Shown one piece after another: positions 10,079 to 18,078 of a stretch of DNA of 46,025 bases (positions within the stretch are counted from its first letter, which is position 1; each line of letters opens with the position of its first letter). The stretch comes from Candidatus Velthaea versatilis (lineage in GTDB: Bacteria; Vulcanimicrobiota; Vulcanimicrobiia; Vulcanimicrobiales; Vulcanimicrobiaceae). The position numbers and the translations under genes were made by a program. The DNA lies in assembly GCA_003134035.1 (NCBI GenBank), contig PLAE01000236.1, positions 1 to 46,025 on the forward strand, in the 5' to 3' direction. The notes beneath the pieces were generated by a model. The model made no database searches, was not told the origin of the DNA, and saw only the letters and a program-made list of their open reading frames with translations.

Positions 10079-10804
10079 TTAGCGGCCGAAGCGGCGTTGA
10101 CGGCCGGCGAAGGCAGCGAGCGCGGCGTCGAAGGCGTGGCCGTCGAATTCCGGCCATGGCGTAAGCGTCGACCACAGCTCGGTGTAGGCGCACTGGTAAA
10201 GTAAAAAGTTCGACAAGCGCAATTCGCCGCCGGTCCGGATCAGCAGATCCGGGTCGGGCAGCCCGGCCGTCGAAAGTTTCGCCCCAATGGCTTCGTCGTC
10301 GATCGCGTCGGGTTCGATTCGCCCGTCGGCCACGTCGCGCGCGAGTGCGCGGATCGCATCGCACAGCTCGGTCCGTGCGCTGTAATCGATCGCTACGTTC
10401 AGCAGCATGCCGGACGAAGCGCGCGTGCGCTCTTCCAGTTCGCAGAGTGCCTCGCGAACCGCGCCTGGGAGCCGATCACGCTTGCCGATGATTCGGGCCC
10501 GCACGTTGCCGCGCGCTAGCGCTTCGGCTTCGCGCCGCGCGAACATCCGTGCCAACTCCAGCAGCAACGCGACTTCGTCAGTCGGCCGCGACCAATTCTC
10601 CTCGGAAAACGCGTACACCGTCAGGACGTCGACGCCCGCTCGTGCGGCTGCCGCGACGGTTCGCTGCAGCGCGTGCGCGCCGCGCCGGTGACCGGCGATG
10701 GCCGGCAAGCCGCGCGCGCTGGCCCAGCGCCGGTTGCCGTCCATGATGATCGCCACATGGCGCGGGGCGGTGCTGATGAGGGGGGCGGCGAGCTCGTTGA
10801 TCAT
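10079..10804 (-). CDS. uppS: Isoprenyl transferase (undecaprenyl diphosphate synthase)
   Basis: Cis-prenyltransferase that extends farnesyl diphosphate with isopentenyl diphosphate to the C55 lipid carrier of peptidoglycan and other wall polymers. 241 residues; HVAIIMDGNRRWA holds the catalytic Asp22, then GHRRGA, the VYAFSEENWSRP flexible-loop motif, DYSAR and the C-terminal signature DLLIRTGGELRLSNFLLYQ with YTELW. The start ATG 10804 overlaps the stop of the upstream winged-helix gene in ATGA, so translation is coupled; upstream extension of the frame is only a shadow of that gene. It is the last gene of a three-gene operon. Cytosolic face of the inner membrane. Confidence 0.96.
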   Translation of the reverse strand: MINELAAPLISTAPRHVAIIMDGNRRWASARGLPAIAGHRRGAHALQRTVAAAARAGVDVLTVYAFSEENWSRPTDEVALLLELARMFARREAEALARGNVRARIIGKRDRLPGAVREALCELEERTRASSGMLLNVAIDYSARTELCDAIRALARDVADGRIEPDAIDDEAIGAKLSTAGLPDPDLLIRTGGELRLSNFLLYQCAYTELWSTLTPWPEFDGHAFDAALAAFAGRQRRFGR

Positions 10805-11163
10805 ATCTGCGGCAGCCAGGACGACGCGGGGGTGTCGTCGTGCGCGCGGTCGTGGACGGCGCGCACGACCGCCTCGAGTTCGTCGATGTAGGCCAGAAAA
10901 CGCTTGCGCCCGCTCGCGGTAATCCGCACGATCGTCGCCGGCCGGCCGTTGCCGCGCCGCCGTTCGAGCGTCACGATGCCGACTTCGGACAGCGCGTGCA
11001 GGTGGCGGTTGAGGTTGCCGTCGGTCAAGCCGCACGCATCTTGCAGGTCGGTGAAGCGCATGCCCGCCGTGTTGGCGACGAGGCACGTGCAGACGGCAAG
11101 CCGGCCGCGTTCGTGAAAGATCCGCTCGAGCCCGGAATAGGCGAAGGGTGCGTCGTTATCCAT
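10801..11163 (-). CDS. Winged-helix transcriptional regulator
   Basis: 120-residue DNA-binding protein of the winged-helix type seen in the HTH_27/ArsR-like group. FTDLQDACGLTDGNLNRHLHALSEVGIV is the helix-turn-helix, RRGNGRPATIVRITASGRKRFLAYIDEL the wing and following helix. No metal-binding Cys/His pattern of classical ArsR sensors is evident. It overlaps the membrane-protein gene by 8 bp and uppS by 4 bp. Such regulators often sit next to a small integral membrane protein and repress their own operon; the palindrome 11789-11803 in the leader is the obvious candidate site. Confidence 0.87.
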   Translation of the reverse strand: MDNDAPFAYSGLERIFHERGRLAVCTCLVANTAGMRFTDLQDACGLTDGNLNRHLHALSEVGIVTLERRRGNGRPATIVRITASGRKRFLAYIDELEAVVRAVHDRAHDDTPASSWLPQI

Positions 11164-11782
11164 GCTGGTGCCGACCGGCGTCTTGATGCAGAACGTCGTC
11201 GCGCAGGACCAGCGCGCCGATGACCAGTTGGCCGATGCCGAAGGTCGCCGGCATCACCCACCAGCGCAGCGCGTTGACATCTTGGGCGAATAGCAACGCC
11301 GACCCGGCCGCGCCGAACAGCCCGGCCACCGCCAGCACGCCGCGCGGGACCATCGCCCGCGAAGCGATCAAGCCCATCGCGTAGCAGACGCACCACACGC
11401 CGGGCAGCAAACCGTCGAGGTGACGGCTCAACAGCGCTGCCGTGAACACGCCGCCGGCGCCGATCGCGGGGGCGATCGTCATGCCGACGGTCCGCAGCTC
11501 GCAACGCGTGCGCCGGGTCCAATTGCGGGCCAGATACAGCAGGATCGCGCCGTAGTTGATCGCCAAGGCAAAGATCAAGCAGGCGATCCACATCGTCACG
11601 AAACGCGAGGAATCAACCGACGTTTGCGGATACGGCAACGCGAAGAACTGGTAAATCCCAATGACGATCGCCGCGCTGCCGCTCACCACGGCCGCTCCGC
11701 CCGACCAGCCGCGAAAACGCTGAACGGCAACGAGCCGGCTGCGAACTTCCTCGAGATCGGCGAGCGCCCGGGAAACTTCCAT
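11156..11782 (-). CDS. Integral membrane protein of a regulator-coupled operon
   Basis: 208-residue protein with a short cytosolic helix (VSRALADLEEVRSRLVAVQRF) and about six hydrophobic segments: SGGAAVVSGSAAIVIGIYQF, FVTMWIACLIFALAINYGAI, GMTIAPAIGAGGVFTAALL, LLPGVWCVCYAMGLIASR, GVLAVAGLFGAAGSALLFA and ALRWWVMPATFGIGQLVIGA. No catalytic motif. It is the first gene of the operon with the winged-helix regulator and uppS, and overlaps the regulator by 8 bp. This pairing is a known two-gene arrangement whose function is undefined; a role in envelope stress or lipid-carrier supply is inference from the uppS neighbour. Confidence 0.8.
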   Translation of the reverse strand: MEVSRALADLEEVRSRLVAVQRFRGWSGGAAVVSGSAAIVIGIYQFFALPYPQTSVDSSRFVTMWIACLIFALAINYGAILLYLARNWTRRTRCELRTVGMTIAPAIGAGGVFTAALLSRHLDGLLPGVWCVCYAMGLIASRAMVPRGVLAVAGLFGAAGSALLFAQDVNALRWWVMPATFGIGQLVIGALVLRDDVLHQDAGRHQHG

Positions 11783-11788
11783 TGTTCA

Positions 11789-11803
11789 CTTTGTAACACA
11801 AAG
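11789..11803. promoter_or_regulatory. Palindrome CTTTGT-N3-ACAAAG, likely operator
   Basis: Perfect 6-bp half sites around a 3-bp centre, 6 bp before the first codon of the membrane-protein/regulator/uppS operon and downstream of a TATAAT box. Dimeric winged-helix proteins bind such sites, so self-regulation by the second gene of the operon is the simplest reading. Confidence 0.55.
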
Positions 11804-11823
11804 CTACATCGGGCGCAACTCCT

Positions 11824-11829
11824 ATTATA
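11824..11829 (-). promoter_or_regulatory. -10 box TATAAT of the uppS operon
   Basis: Consensus TATAAT on the minus strand inside CCTATAATAGG, 41 bp before the start of the membrane-protein gene. Transcription would begin near 11817 and the palindrome 11789-11803 would fall in the first 30 transcribed bases. No clear -35 element. Confidence 0.5.
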
Positions 11830-11907
11830 GGGCCGCTGCCTTGCCGCGGCCTCGTCGCCCGGGACGGCATCCACAGCGACCGGCGAATCGCACGAGGGAG
11901 GGTTCGC

Positions 11908-13593
11908 GTGACGCAGAATCGTCCGTGCTCTGTGCCGCGTCCCGCTCTTTCGACTTGGCAGTTGCCGCTGCGTGCCTGGCAGCAAGAAGCTGTGCGCGCC
12001 TGGAACGCCGAGCGCCCGCCCGACGCGCTCGTGGTGGCGACGCCCGGTTCGGGCAAGACCCGCTTCGCCGCCCGCCTCGCGCACGCGCTCTTAGCGGAGG
12101 GCCGCGTTGCGCGGATCGTGGCGGTCGTGCCGCGCGAGCACCTCAAACTCCAGGTTGCCCGCACGATGGCGCAAGCCGGCATCGTGCTCGACCACGCGTT
12201 CGCAAACGCCGCGGGAGCGCCGGCAGCCGACGTGCACGGCGCCGTCGTCACCTATCAGCAAGTCGCCGCCGCGCCGGGGGTTTACGCGCGCCTGGTCGGC
12301 GGGGCGGGCGGCGGAACCGCCGTGCTGCTCGACGAGATTCATCACGCCGGCGATCAGGCGACCTGGGGCACCGCGCTGCGCACGGCCTTCGGGCGCGCCG
12401 TCCATCGGGTCGCGCTGTCGGGAACGCCGTTCCGGTCGGATGGGATGCCGATTCCCTTCGTCACCTATGCGGCCGGCATGTCGGTGGCGAATTTCACCTA
12501 TGATTACGCTTCGGCGCTGCGCGACGGCGTGTGCCGGGCGCTGGTGTTTCCGCTGCAGGGCGGTGAGGCTGAATGGATCAGCCGCGACGGCGCCGAGATG
12601 CGCGCCTCGTTCGACACGGGCCTAGCGCGGCGCCATGAGAGCGAACGGCTGCGCACCGCGCTTACCCAGCCGAACTGGGTCGGCGACGTGCTGCAAAAAG
12701 CGCATCTGCGACTGCTCGCGATGCGCGCCGCCGGGCAGCCTGACGCGGGCGGTCTGGTCGCGGCGATGAATCAGGACCATGCGCATTTCATCGCCGGCCT
12801 CATGCAGCGCCGCATCGGCGTGACGCCGGCCGTCGTGGTGTCGGACTTCGACGATGCCTCGCGGCGCATCTCGGCCTTCGCGCAATCGCGCGACCCCTGG
12901 ATCGTCGCGGTCCACATGGTGTCCGAAGGCGTCGACATCCCGCGGCTGCGGGTCGGCGTTTTCGCCAGCAACGTCGTGACCGAAATGTACTTCCGCCAAT
13001 TTTGCGGGCGCTTCGTGCGCACCACCGGCGGCAGCGCCGACGAACGCGAGGCGCACGTCTTCGTGCCCGACGATCACCGCATCCGCGCGCTCGCGACGCG
13101 CATCACGGTCGATGTTCGGGCCGGCCTCAAAGCCCGCGCCGAGCTCGGCGCCGACGCGGAGTCGGCCGCGGCGCGCCGGCCGCGCGAGGACGCCGGTGCG
13201 GGTCTGTACGCCTCGATCGCCGCGCAAGCCACCCAGACCCGGACGCTGGACTTCGGTCCGCTCTTCAATCCGGCGGCGTTTCTTGCCGCGCCGCCGGCGT
13301 CCGCCGCCACTCCCCCGCCGCCCGGTACGCCGGCGGCGGCGCGGGACGGCGCCGGCGGGATCGATCAACCGCCTGAAACGCACGCCGAGCGCAACGCCCG
13401 GCTGCGCAAGGCCGTGCACAGCCTCGTTTCGCAGGTGAGTTCGGCTTTCGGGGTCGATCACAAACTCGTGCACGCCACGCTCAACGAGCGCTGCGGCGGA
13501 CCGGTCGCGACCGCGACGGCGCGCGAACTCGAGCAGCGCCGCACGCTCATCATGCGCTGGCTGGCGCGTCGCCAGTACGACGGATTGCGTTAG
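11908..13593 (+). CDS. DEIH-box superfamily 2 helicase
   Basis: 561-residue SF2 helicase/translocase. A Q-like LRAWQQEAV precedes Walker A ATPGSGKT (Lys50), motif Ia VVPREHLK, motif II DEIH (142-145), motif III-type ALSGTPFRSDG, and a second RecA domain with VVSDFDDASRRI, VHMVSEGVDIPRLRVG and motif VI QFCGRFVR (Arg368, Arg371). The last 150 residues are Ala/Arg-rich with a Pro-rich linker and end in a helical domain (RKAVHSLVSQVSSAFG, TARELEQRRTLIMRWLARR). Architecture is that of ResIII-type helicases of unknown task. GTG start with GGGAGGG 5 nt upstream. No nuclease, methylase or other defence gene is adjacent, so a defence role is not supported. Confidence 0.88.
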   Translation: MTQNRPCSVPRPALSTWQLPLRAWQQEAVRAWNAERPPDALVVATPGSGKTRFAARLAHALLAEGRVARIVAVVPREHLKLQVARTMAQAGIVLDHAFANAAGAPAADVHGAVVTYQQVAAAPGVYARLVGGAGGGTAVLLDEIHHAGDQATWGTALRTAFGRAVHRVALSGTPFRSDGMPIPFVTYAAGMSVANFTYDYASALRDGVCRALVFPLQGGEAEWISRDGAEMRASFDTGLARRHESERLRTALTQPNWVGDVLQKAHLRLLAMRAAGQPDAGGLVAAMNQDHAHFIAGLMQRRIGVTPAVVVSDFDDASRRISAFAQSRDPWIVAVHMVSEGVDIPRLRVGVFASNVVTEMYFRQFCGRFVRTTGGSADEREAHVFVPDDHRIRALATRITVDVRAGLKARAELGADAESAAARRPREDAGAGLYASIAAQATQTRTLDFGPLFNPAAFLAAPPASAATPPPPGTPAAARDGAGGIDQPPETHAERNARLRKAVHSLVSQVSSAFGVDHKLVHATLNERCGGPVATATARELEQRRTLIMRWLARRQYDGLR

Positions 13594-13640
13594 GCCGGCC
13601 AAGAGGGGCCGCAAGCCCCGCGCGTCGATATTGGCACGGT

Positions 13641-15002
13641 GTGACGAGCTTGATCACGCCCACCGCCGAAGCCATCCCCTCCGCTGCGGAGCGCGCGGCC
13701 GCCGGACGAGCGTTGCGCGACCGTGTGCCGCGCTCGAGCCATTCGGCGTGGGTCGCGCCGCCCGACCGTCCCGATCCGCTGCGCACGCTCGAATCGACCT
13801 GCTCGGGACGCGTCGGCCGGCTCATCCCGCTGCGCAACAAACGCATGGCGGAGTCGCCGTTCGCGTTTTACCGCGGCACGGCCGACGTCATGGCGGCGGA
13901 CCTCGCGCGCACGCCGGTGACCGGCTTGCGCGTGCAGCTGTGCGGTGACGCGCACTGCCTCAACTTCGGCGCGTTCGCGACCCCCGAACGCCGGCTGATC
14001 TTCGACGTCACCGATTTCGACGAGACGCTCCCCGGGCCGTGGGAATGGGACGTCAAGCGGCTCGCCGCCAGTTTCGTGCTGGCCGGGCGGTCGATCAAAC
14101 TCAAAGACGGCAATGCGACCGTCGCGGTGCTGGCCGCGGCTCGCGCGTACCGGCTGCACATGCTCGACTTCGCCGCGAAACGCATGCTCGAAATATGGCA
14201 TGAGCGCATCGACGCGGCCGTGGTCGGGCCCGAAACGAGCGTCGACGACCGGCGCAAGCACAAGGCGATCGTCGAGAGTGCCAAGGCCAACTCGGTGCAC
14301 GCCGCCGTCGAGAAAATCACCGTGCCGGGCGCCGGGACGCGCATGTTCGTCGAAACGCCGCCGCTGCTCTACCATCCGAGTGGTCCCGACGACGGCGGCT
14401 TCGACATCGAGCACGTGATGCAGAGTTACGGCCAAAGCCTTGCCCCCGAGGTGCAATCGCTCATCGGCCGCTACCGTCTGGTCGACCACGCGGTGAAGGT
14501 GGTGGGCGTCGGCAGCGTCGGGACGCGCTGCTCGGTGGCGCTCGTCCAGGCCGACGTCGATGATGCGCTGATCCTCCAAGTCAAACAGGCCGGCCCATCG
14601 GTGCTCGAACCGCTGGCGGGTGCGAGCATGTTCGGCAGCCACGGCGAACGGGTCGTGCGCGGGCAGCGGCTCATGCAGACCGCCAGCGACGCGCTTCTCG
14701 GCTGGGGGACGTCGGGCGAATTCGACTTCTATGTGCGCCAATTCAAGGACAAAAAGGGTTCCGTCGACATCGCCGCGCTGGACGGCTTCGCGTTGCGCGA
14801 GTACGCCGAGATGTGCGGCTGGACGCTGGCGCGGGCCCACGCGCGATCCGGAGACGCCGCCCAGATTGCCGGTTACTTGGGGAAGCGCGATACGTTCGAT
14901 AAGGCGATCGCGCGGTTCGCGGTCCTCTACGCCGACCAAGCCGAGCAAGACTTCGCGGCGTTTCGCGCCGCGATTGATGCGGGGAAGATCCCCGTTGCCT
15001 AA
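13641..15002 (+). CDS. DUF2252 protein
   Basis: 453-residue DUF2252 family member, a widespread actinobacterial-type family with a predicted kinase-like fold and no established reaction. Hallmarks are FAFYRGTADVMAADL, then CGDAHCLNFG (Asp103, His105, Asn108) and FDVTDFDETLPGPWEWDVKRLA (Asp125, Asp127), which recall the catalytic and metal-binding loops of aminoglycoside phosphotransferase-like kinases, and the family stretch VVGVGSVGTRC with LQVKQAGPSVLE near residue 300. The start is GTG 13641, 47 nt after the helicase stop with a small GC hairpin (13605-13619) between; co-transcription with the helicase is possible. Cytosolic. Confidence 0.92.
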   Translation: MTSLITPTAEAIPSAAERAAAGRALRDRVPRSSHSAWVAPPDRPDPLRTLESTCSGRVGRLIPLRNKRMAESPFAFYRGTADVMAADLARTPVTGLRVQLCGDAHCLNFGAFATPERRLIFDVTDFDETLPGPWEWDVKRLAASFVLAGRSIKLKDGNATVAVLAAARAYRLHMLDFAAKRMLEIWHERIDAAVVGPETSVDDRRKHKAIVESAKANSVHAAVEKITVPGAGTRMFVETPPLLYHPSGPDDGGFDIEHVMQSYGQSLAPEVQSLIGRYRLVDHAVKVVGVGSVGTRCSVALVQADVDDALILQVKQAGPSVLEPLAGASMFGSHGERVVRGQRLMQTASDALLGWGTSGEFDFYVRQFKDKKGSVDIAALDGFALREYAEMCGWTLARAHARSGDAAQIAGYLGKRDTFDKAIARFAVLYADQAEQDFAAFRAAIDAGKIPVA

Positions 15003-15057
15003 GTCTTACTGGGTCTGGGGCCGGGCGGCTTTTTCCGGAAGGCGAGCCGGATTCGCC

Positions 15058-15237
15058 TTAGCTCAGACCCGTGATAACCCCGTAGCGGCGGGCAAGAGCT
15101 TGGCGCTCGTCGTCGAAGCGGGCGCGGATTTTCGCGGATTCAGCAATTGCCGCGGTGCCAAGGCGCTCGCTCTCGCGCTCTTTCCGGGCCTTCTCGGCGG
15201 CTTTGAGGGCTAGGGCGGATACTTTCTTTTCGCTCAT
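15058..15237 (-). CDS. Small charged helical protein, hypothetical
   Basis: 59 residues, almost wholly helical and rich in Ala, Arg, Glu and Lys (MSEKKVSALALKAAEKARK..., ending RRYGVITGLS). ATG 15237 with GAGGGG just upstream (short spacing). Divergent from the amidohydrolase 105 bp away and convergent with the DUF2252 gene. It resembles small nucleic-acid- or ribosome-associated basic proteins only in composition; no function can be given. It could be a chance frame, but composition and start site favour a gene. Confidence 0.5.
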   Translation of the reverse strand: MSEKKVSALALKAAEKARKERESERLGTAAIAESAKIRARFDDERQALARRYGVITGLS

Positions 15238-15342
15238 CCCCTCAGTATTACGGATCGGCGAAGAAGGACCCCCACGCATGCCGCCGACGGGTCGCCCCCT
15301 CGCACCACGATTCCCGCTACCGCGCTCAAGAGGGATACCCAT

Positions 15343-16146
15343 GTGCTTGACGTGCACACGCACCTCCATCCCCCGCGCTTGTTCGCCGCGATCCGGCGCT
15401 GGTTCGCCGAACGCAGTTCGTGGCAGATCGAGCATCCCAGCGAACCGGTGGCGGTCGCGACGGACTTGCGCGCCGCCGGCGTCGAGCGCTTCGTGTTCTG
15501 CAGCTACGCGCACAAACCCGGAATCGCCCGCGACCTCAACGCGTGGCTAGCCGAGACTTCACGCCGGCTCGACGGCTACGGTCTGCCGCTGGCGACGGTC
15601 CATCTCGATGATCCCGACGCCGCGGGCGATCTGCGCGCGGCACTGGCTGACGGCTGTATCGGGCTCAAGATCCACGAGGATGTCCAACGGCTGGCCGTCG
15701 ACGACCCGCGCTTCGATCCGATCTACGCCCAGTTGGCCGAGCGCGAGGGCTTTGTGCTCGCGCACATCGGCCCGATTCCCTGGGATCAAGACACCCAGCA
15801 AGGCCCGCGGCGGGTGGCGTCCGTGCTGGCGCGTCACCCGGCGTTGCGCGTCGTCGTCGCACATATGGGCGTGCCCGATACGGCGGCGTATCTCGAGCTG
15901 TGCGGGCGGCTGCCGAATCTGTTCATCGATACGACGATGGCCTTCGCGTCGGACGATTTGCGGACCACGGCCCAAGCGCCCGAGCTCGAAGCCGCCAGCG
16001 GTTCCATCGTTTACGGCAGCGACTATCCGAACATCCCCTACCCGTATTGCGCCGAGCGCGAGGCGATCGACGCCGTCGGTCTCTCGGAACTCGCCCGGCG
16101 GCGGATCTTCAGCGAAAACGCTCGCCGATTGTCGCCTTATCTCTAA
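15343..16146 (+). CDS. Amidohydrolase_2 family metal-dependent hydrolase
   Basis: 267-residue TIM-barrel hydrolase of the amidohydrolase_2 type (relatives: ACMSD, resorcylate decarboxylases, 4-sulfomuconolactonase). The metal site is visible: VHTHLHPP (His5, His7) at strand 1, a mid-barrel Lys in IGLKIHED, LAHIGPIP, VVVAHMG and the terminal Asp227 in YGSDYPNIPYPY. GTG 15343 is chosen because AGGG lies 8 nt upstream and the frame gives the canonical start; the overlapping ATG at 15341 is out of frame. Substrate unknown. Its TAA stop overlaps the TAG stop of the convergent DUF3810 gene in CTAA. Confidence 0.88.
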   Translation: MLDVHTHLHPPRLFAAIRRWFAERSSWQIEHPSEPVAVATDLRAAGVERFVFCSYAHKPGIARDLNAWLAETSRRLDGYGLPLATVHLDDPDAAGDLRAALADGCIGLKIHEDVQRLAVDDPRFDPIYAQLAEREGFVLAHIGPIPWDQDTQQGPRRVASVLARHPALRVVVAHMGVPDTAAYLELCGRLPNLFIDTTMAFASDDLRTTAQAPELEAASGSIVYGSDYPNIPYPYCAEREAIDAVGLSELARRRIFSENARRLSPYL

Positions 16147-17243
16147 CGCGTCCACGGCGCCGCGCGCGTCAGGGGCAGGCCGTCGCGATCGAGCGGCGTG
16201 GCGACGAGCACCTGAACGAAGAGCGAGTAGCTCACGACGCCGGCCGCAACCCGGTTGGCCCGCAAGTATCTATCGTAAAGCGCCCACTGCACGGCGTAAA
16301 TCTGCGGATTGTAATGCGATAGAAACCGCCGGCGCGCCGCGGCGAGGTCGGCCTGGACGAGCGGCGAGAGGTGCAGCGCGCCGCGGTTGGCGTCGGGCAG
16401 AAAGCCGTAGGCCCAAAACAGACCCGAGTACCGAATGAGCGGATCGCCGGAGCGCAGCGTGGTGAGCGCCGCGATCAGGTTCGCATCGCTCTCGTCGCCG
16501 AAGCCGGCGACGTGGCCCCACTCGTGCGCGATCGCGAAGGGCCGCTCGAAGGGCAAGAAGTCGGCGTTGAGCACGGTTTCGTAGGCGAAGGGATCCCATT
16601 CGCCGCCGATGCCGGCGAGCGCGAACCACCAGTTGAACAGCGTGCGCTTCGGCCGCGAAACGACGACCGGGTAGCGGTCGCCCAATCGCTGGACCACCGG
16701 TTCGAATGCCGCCTCCAGCCGCGTTTCGAGCTCGCCCTCGCTTTGGCGCTCGGCGTGCGCGCGGGGTGCCGTCGCGTTGAGGCCGGCGGCGATCGTCGCA
16801 CTGAATTGAGCGATGTCGCGCGCCGTCAAGCGCGCCGGATCGAACGCGACGCGCGCGACGATCGGCACGCGCCGGTAATTAAGCGCCCAAGCCGCATCAA
16901 ACCAGATGATGAGTCCGGCGGCGACGGCGGCGGTTTGGAGCAGCAAAACCGCGGCGCGGGCGGTCCGCGAACCGCGGCCGCGGCGCCAGCCGGCGATCCA
17001 CATCGCGAGCAGTCCCAGTACCGCCGCGATGAGCAGCACGTCGCCGGCGGCAAACGCAAGGCGGTTCGAGAGCGGCACGAACGATCGCTCGAGCCGTGCG
17101 TAGATGCCGTTGGCATAGCCGTTTTCGATCCAGCTTGCCGGCATCGGCATGATCTGCAGCACCACCGCCACGCCGATGAGAACCGCTGCCGCGAGGCCGC
17201 GCCGAAGGGCGCGTGCGCCGAGTCGCCCCCCAGCGGGGCTCAA
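16143..17243 (-). CDS. DUF3810 membrane metalloprotease-like protein
   Basis: 366-residue DUF3810 protein. Three N-terminal hydrophobic segments (LAAAVLIGVAVVLQIMP; VLLIAAVLGLLAMWIAGW; AAVLLLQTAAVAAGLIIWF) anchor an outward domain holding a gluzincin-like zinc site HEWGH (His240, Glu241, His244) followed by DESDAN, whose Glu251 could be the third ligand. The family's conserved IRYSGLFWAY and a C-terminal SHYNPQIYAVQWALYDRYL block are present. Family members are predicted zinc peptidases of unknown substrate. The likely start is TTG 17243, overlapping the GNAT stop as TTGA; the frame extends further upstream only as a shadow of that gene. Last gene of the sigma-factor operon, which invites a role in anti-sigma proteolysis (inference). 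Confidence 0.85.
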   Translation of the reverse strand: MSPAGGRLGARALRRGLAAAVLIGVAVVLQIMPMPASWIENGYANGIYARLERSFVPLSNRLAFAAGDVLLIAAVLGLLAMWIAGWRRGRGSRTARAAVLLLQTAAVAAGLIIWFDAAWALNYRRVPIVARVAFDPARLTARDIAQFSATIAAGLNATAPRAHAERQSEGELETRLEAAFEPVVQRLGDRYPVVVSRPKRTLFNWWFALAGIGGEWDPFAYETVLNADFLPFERPFAIAHEWGHVAGFGDESDANLIAALTTLRSGDPLIRYSGLFWAYGFLPDANRGALHLSPLVQADLAAARRRFLSHYNPQIYAVQWALYDRYLRANRVAAGVVSYSLFVQVLVATPLDRDGLPLTRAAPWTR

Positions 17244-18058
17244 GCGAAGAGCAAGGTCGACATCTCGCCGACGCAAACGAAACCGGTTCGCTCGTACAGG
17301 GCGATCGCGTCGGCGTTGAAGTCGTTCACGTATAAAGACAGCGTCGCGTTGGTTGCCAGCAGGCGTTTCGCAATCTGACCGAGCGCGCCCGTCGCGTGGC
17401 CGCGTTTGCGGAACGCGGGCGGCGTCCAGACGCCTTGGAGCTGGGCCGTCGCTGCGGTTTGGGCCCCCACATTGAGTTGGAATTTGATCTCGCCCGCGTC
17501 GGCGTAAATCCACCACAGTCCGCGGTCAATTGCGCGCCGGATGCCGGCGCCGAAACTGGCGCGATTGGCGCGCGGATCGTAGCCCAGCTCGCCCAGCATC
17601 ATCTCGGCCGAATTCTCGATCACGGCCTCGGCATCTGCCAGCGTCGCCGGTCGGACGTCGAGGTCTGGCGTCGGCGCGAGCGCTTGCGGCAGCAGTGCGT
17701 AGATCGGCTGACTAGCGCGCACGAGCACCGGCGAACGATGCCACACGCGGACGATGTCCCACAGGCGGTCGACCCGCACTTTGGGCCCGACGAAACTGCG
17801 CAAACCCGGGTGGCGGCGAAGCTCCGCGGCAAACGCTTCGACCGCCGCGTCGTCGTCGGCGGCCAGGACGAGCTGCGCGCCGAAAGAGATGACGCCGGTA
17901 ATGACCCCGGCGGCGTCGCGGGAAAGCATGATCTGATCGGGCGCGGCCGACCCATGGCCGCCTTCGAGCAACCACTGCAGAAACGCGTTTTCGTACGGCC
18001 GGCGGGCAACAAAGGCGATCGCGTCGCGGCGCGTCGAGCGGGTCAGCGGTTCGAGCAG
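17240..18058 (-). CDS. GNAT acetyltransferase with DUF4081-like N-terminus
   Basis: GNAT-family acetyltransferase of about 272 residues. The C-terminal half holds the acetyl-CoA fold: strand LQGVWTPPAFRKRGHATGAL with the pyrophosphate loop RKRGHA, then LSLYVNDFNADAIALYERTGF, the usual GNAT end. The N-terminal half (ENAFLQWLLEGGH..., VITGVISFGAQLVLA, LRSFVGPKVRVDRLW) resembles the DUF4081 domain that precedes such acetyltransferases. No ATG, GTG or TTG lies in frame between the anti-sigma stop (18079) and the conserved region; the best start is CTG 18058 with GAGGG 6 nt upstream (ATA 18064 is another). Acceptor substrate unknown. Third gene of the sigma-factor operon. Confidence 0.82.
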   Translation of the reverse strand: MLEPLTRSTRRDAIAFVARRPYENAFLQWLLEGGHGSAAPDQIMLSRDAAGVITGVISFGAQLVLAADDDAAVEAFAAELRRHPGLRSFVGPKVRVDRLWDIVRVWHRSPVLVRASQPIYALLPQALAPTPDLDVRPATLADAEAVIENSAEMMLGELGYDPRANRASFGAGIRRAIDRGLWWIYADAGEIKFQLNVGAQTAATAQLQGVWTPPAFRKRGHATGALGQIAKRLLATNATLSLYVNDFNADAIALYERTGFVCVGEMSTLLFA

Positions 18059-18078
18059 AAGTATCCCTCGGGCGACGG

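Noticed and set aside
11908-13593. DEIH helicase as part of a phage-defence or restriction system
   Set aside because: No nuclease, methyltransferase, specificity subunit or other defence gene is near, and the neighbours are metabolic or unknown.
13605-13619. Terminator between the helicase and DUF2252 genes
   Set aside because: The stem is only 5 bp and no T-run follows; it is too weak to call.
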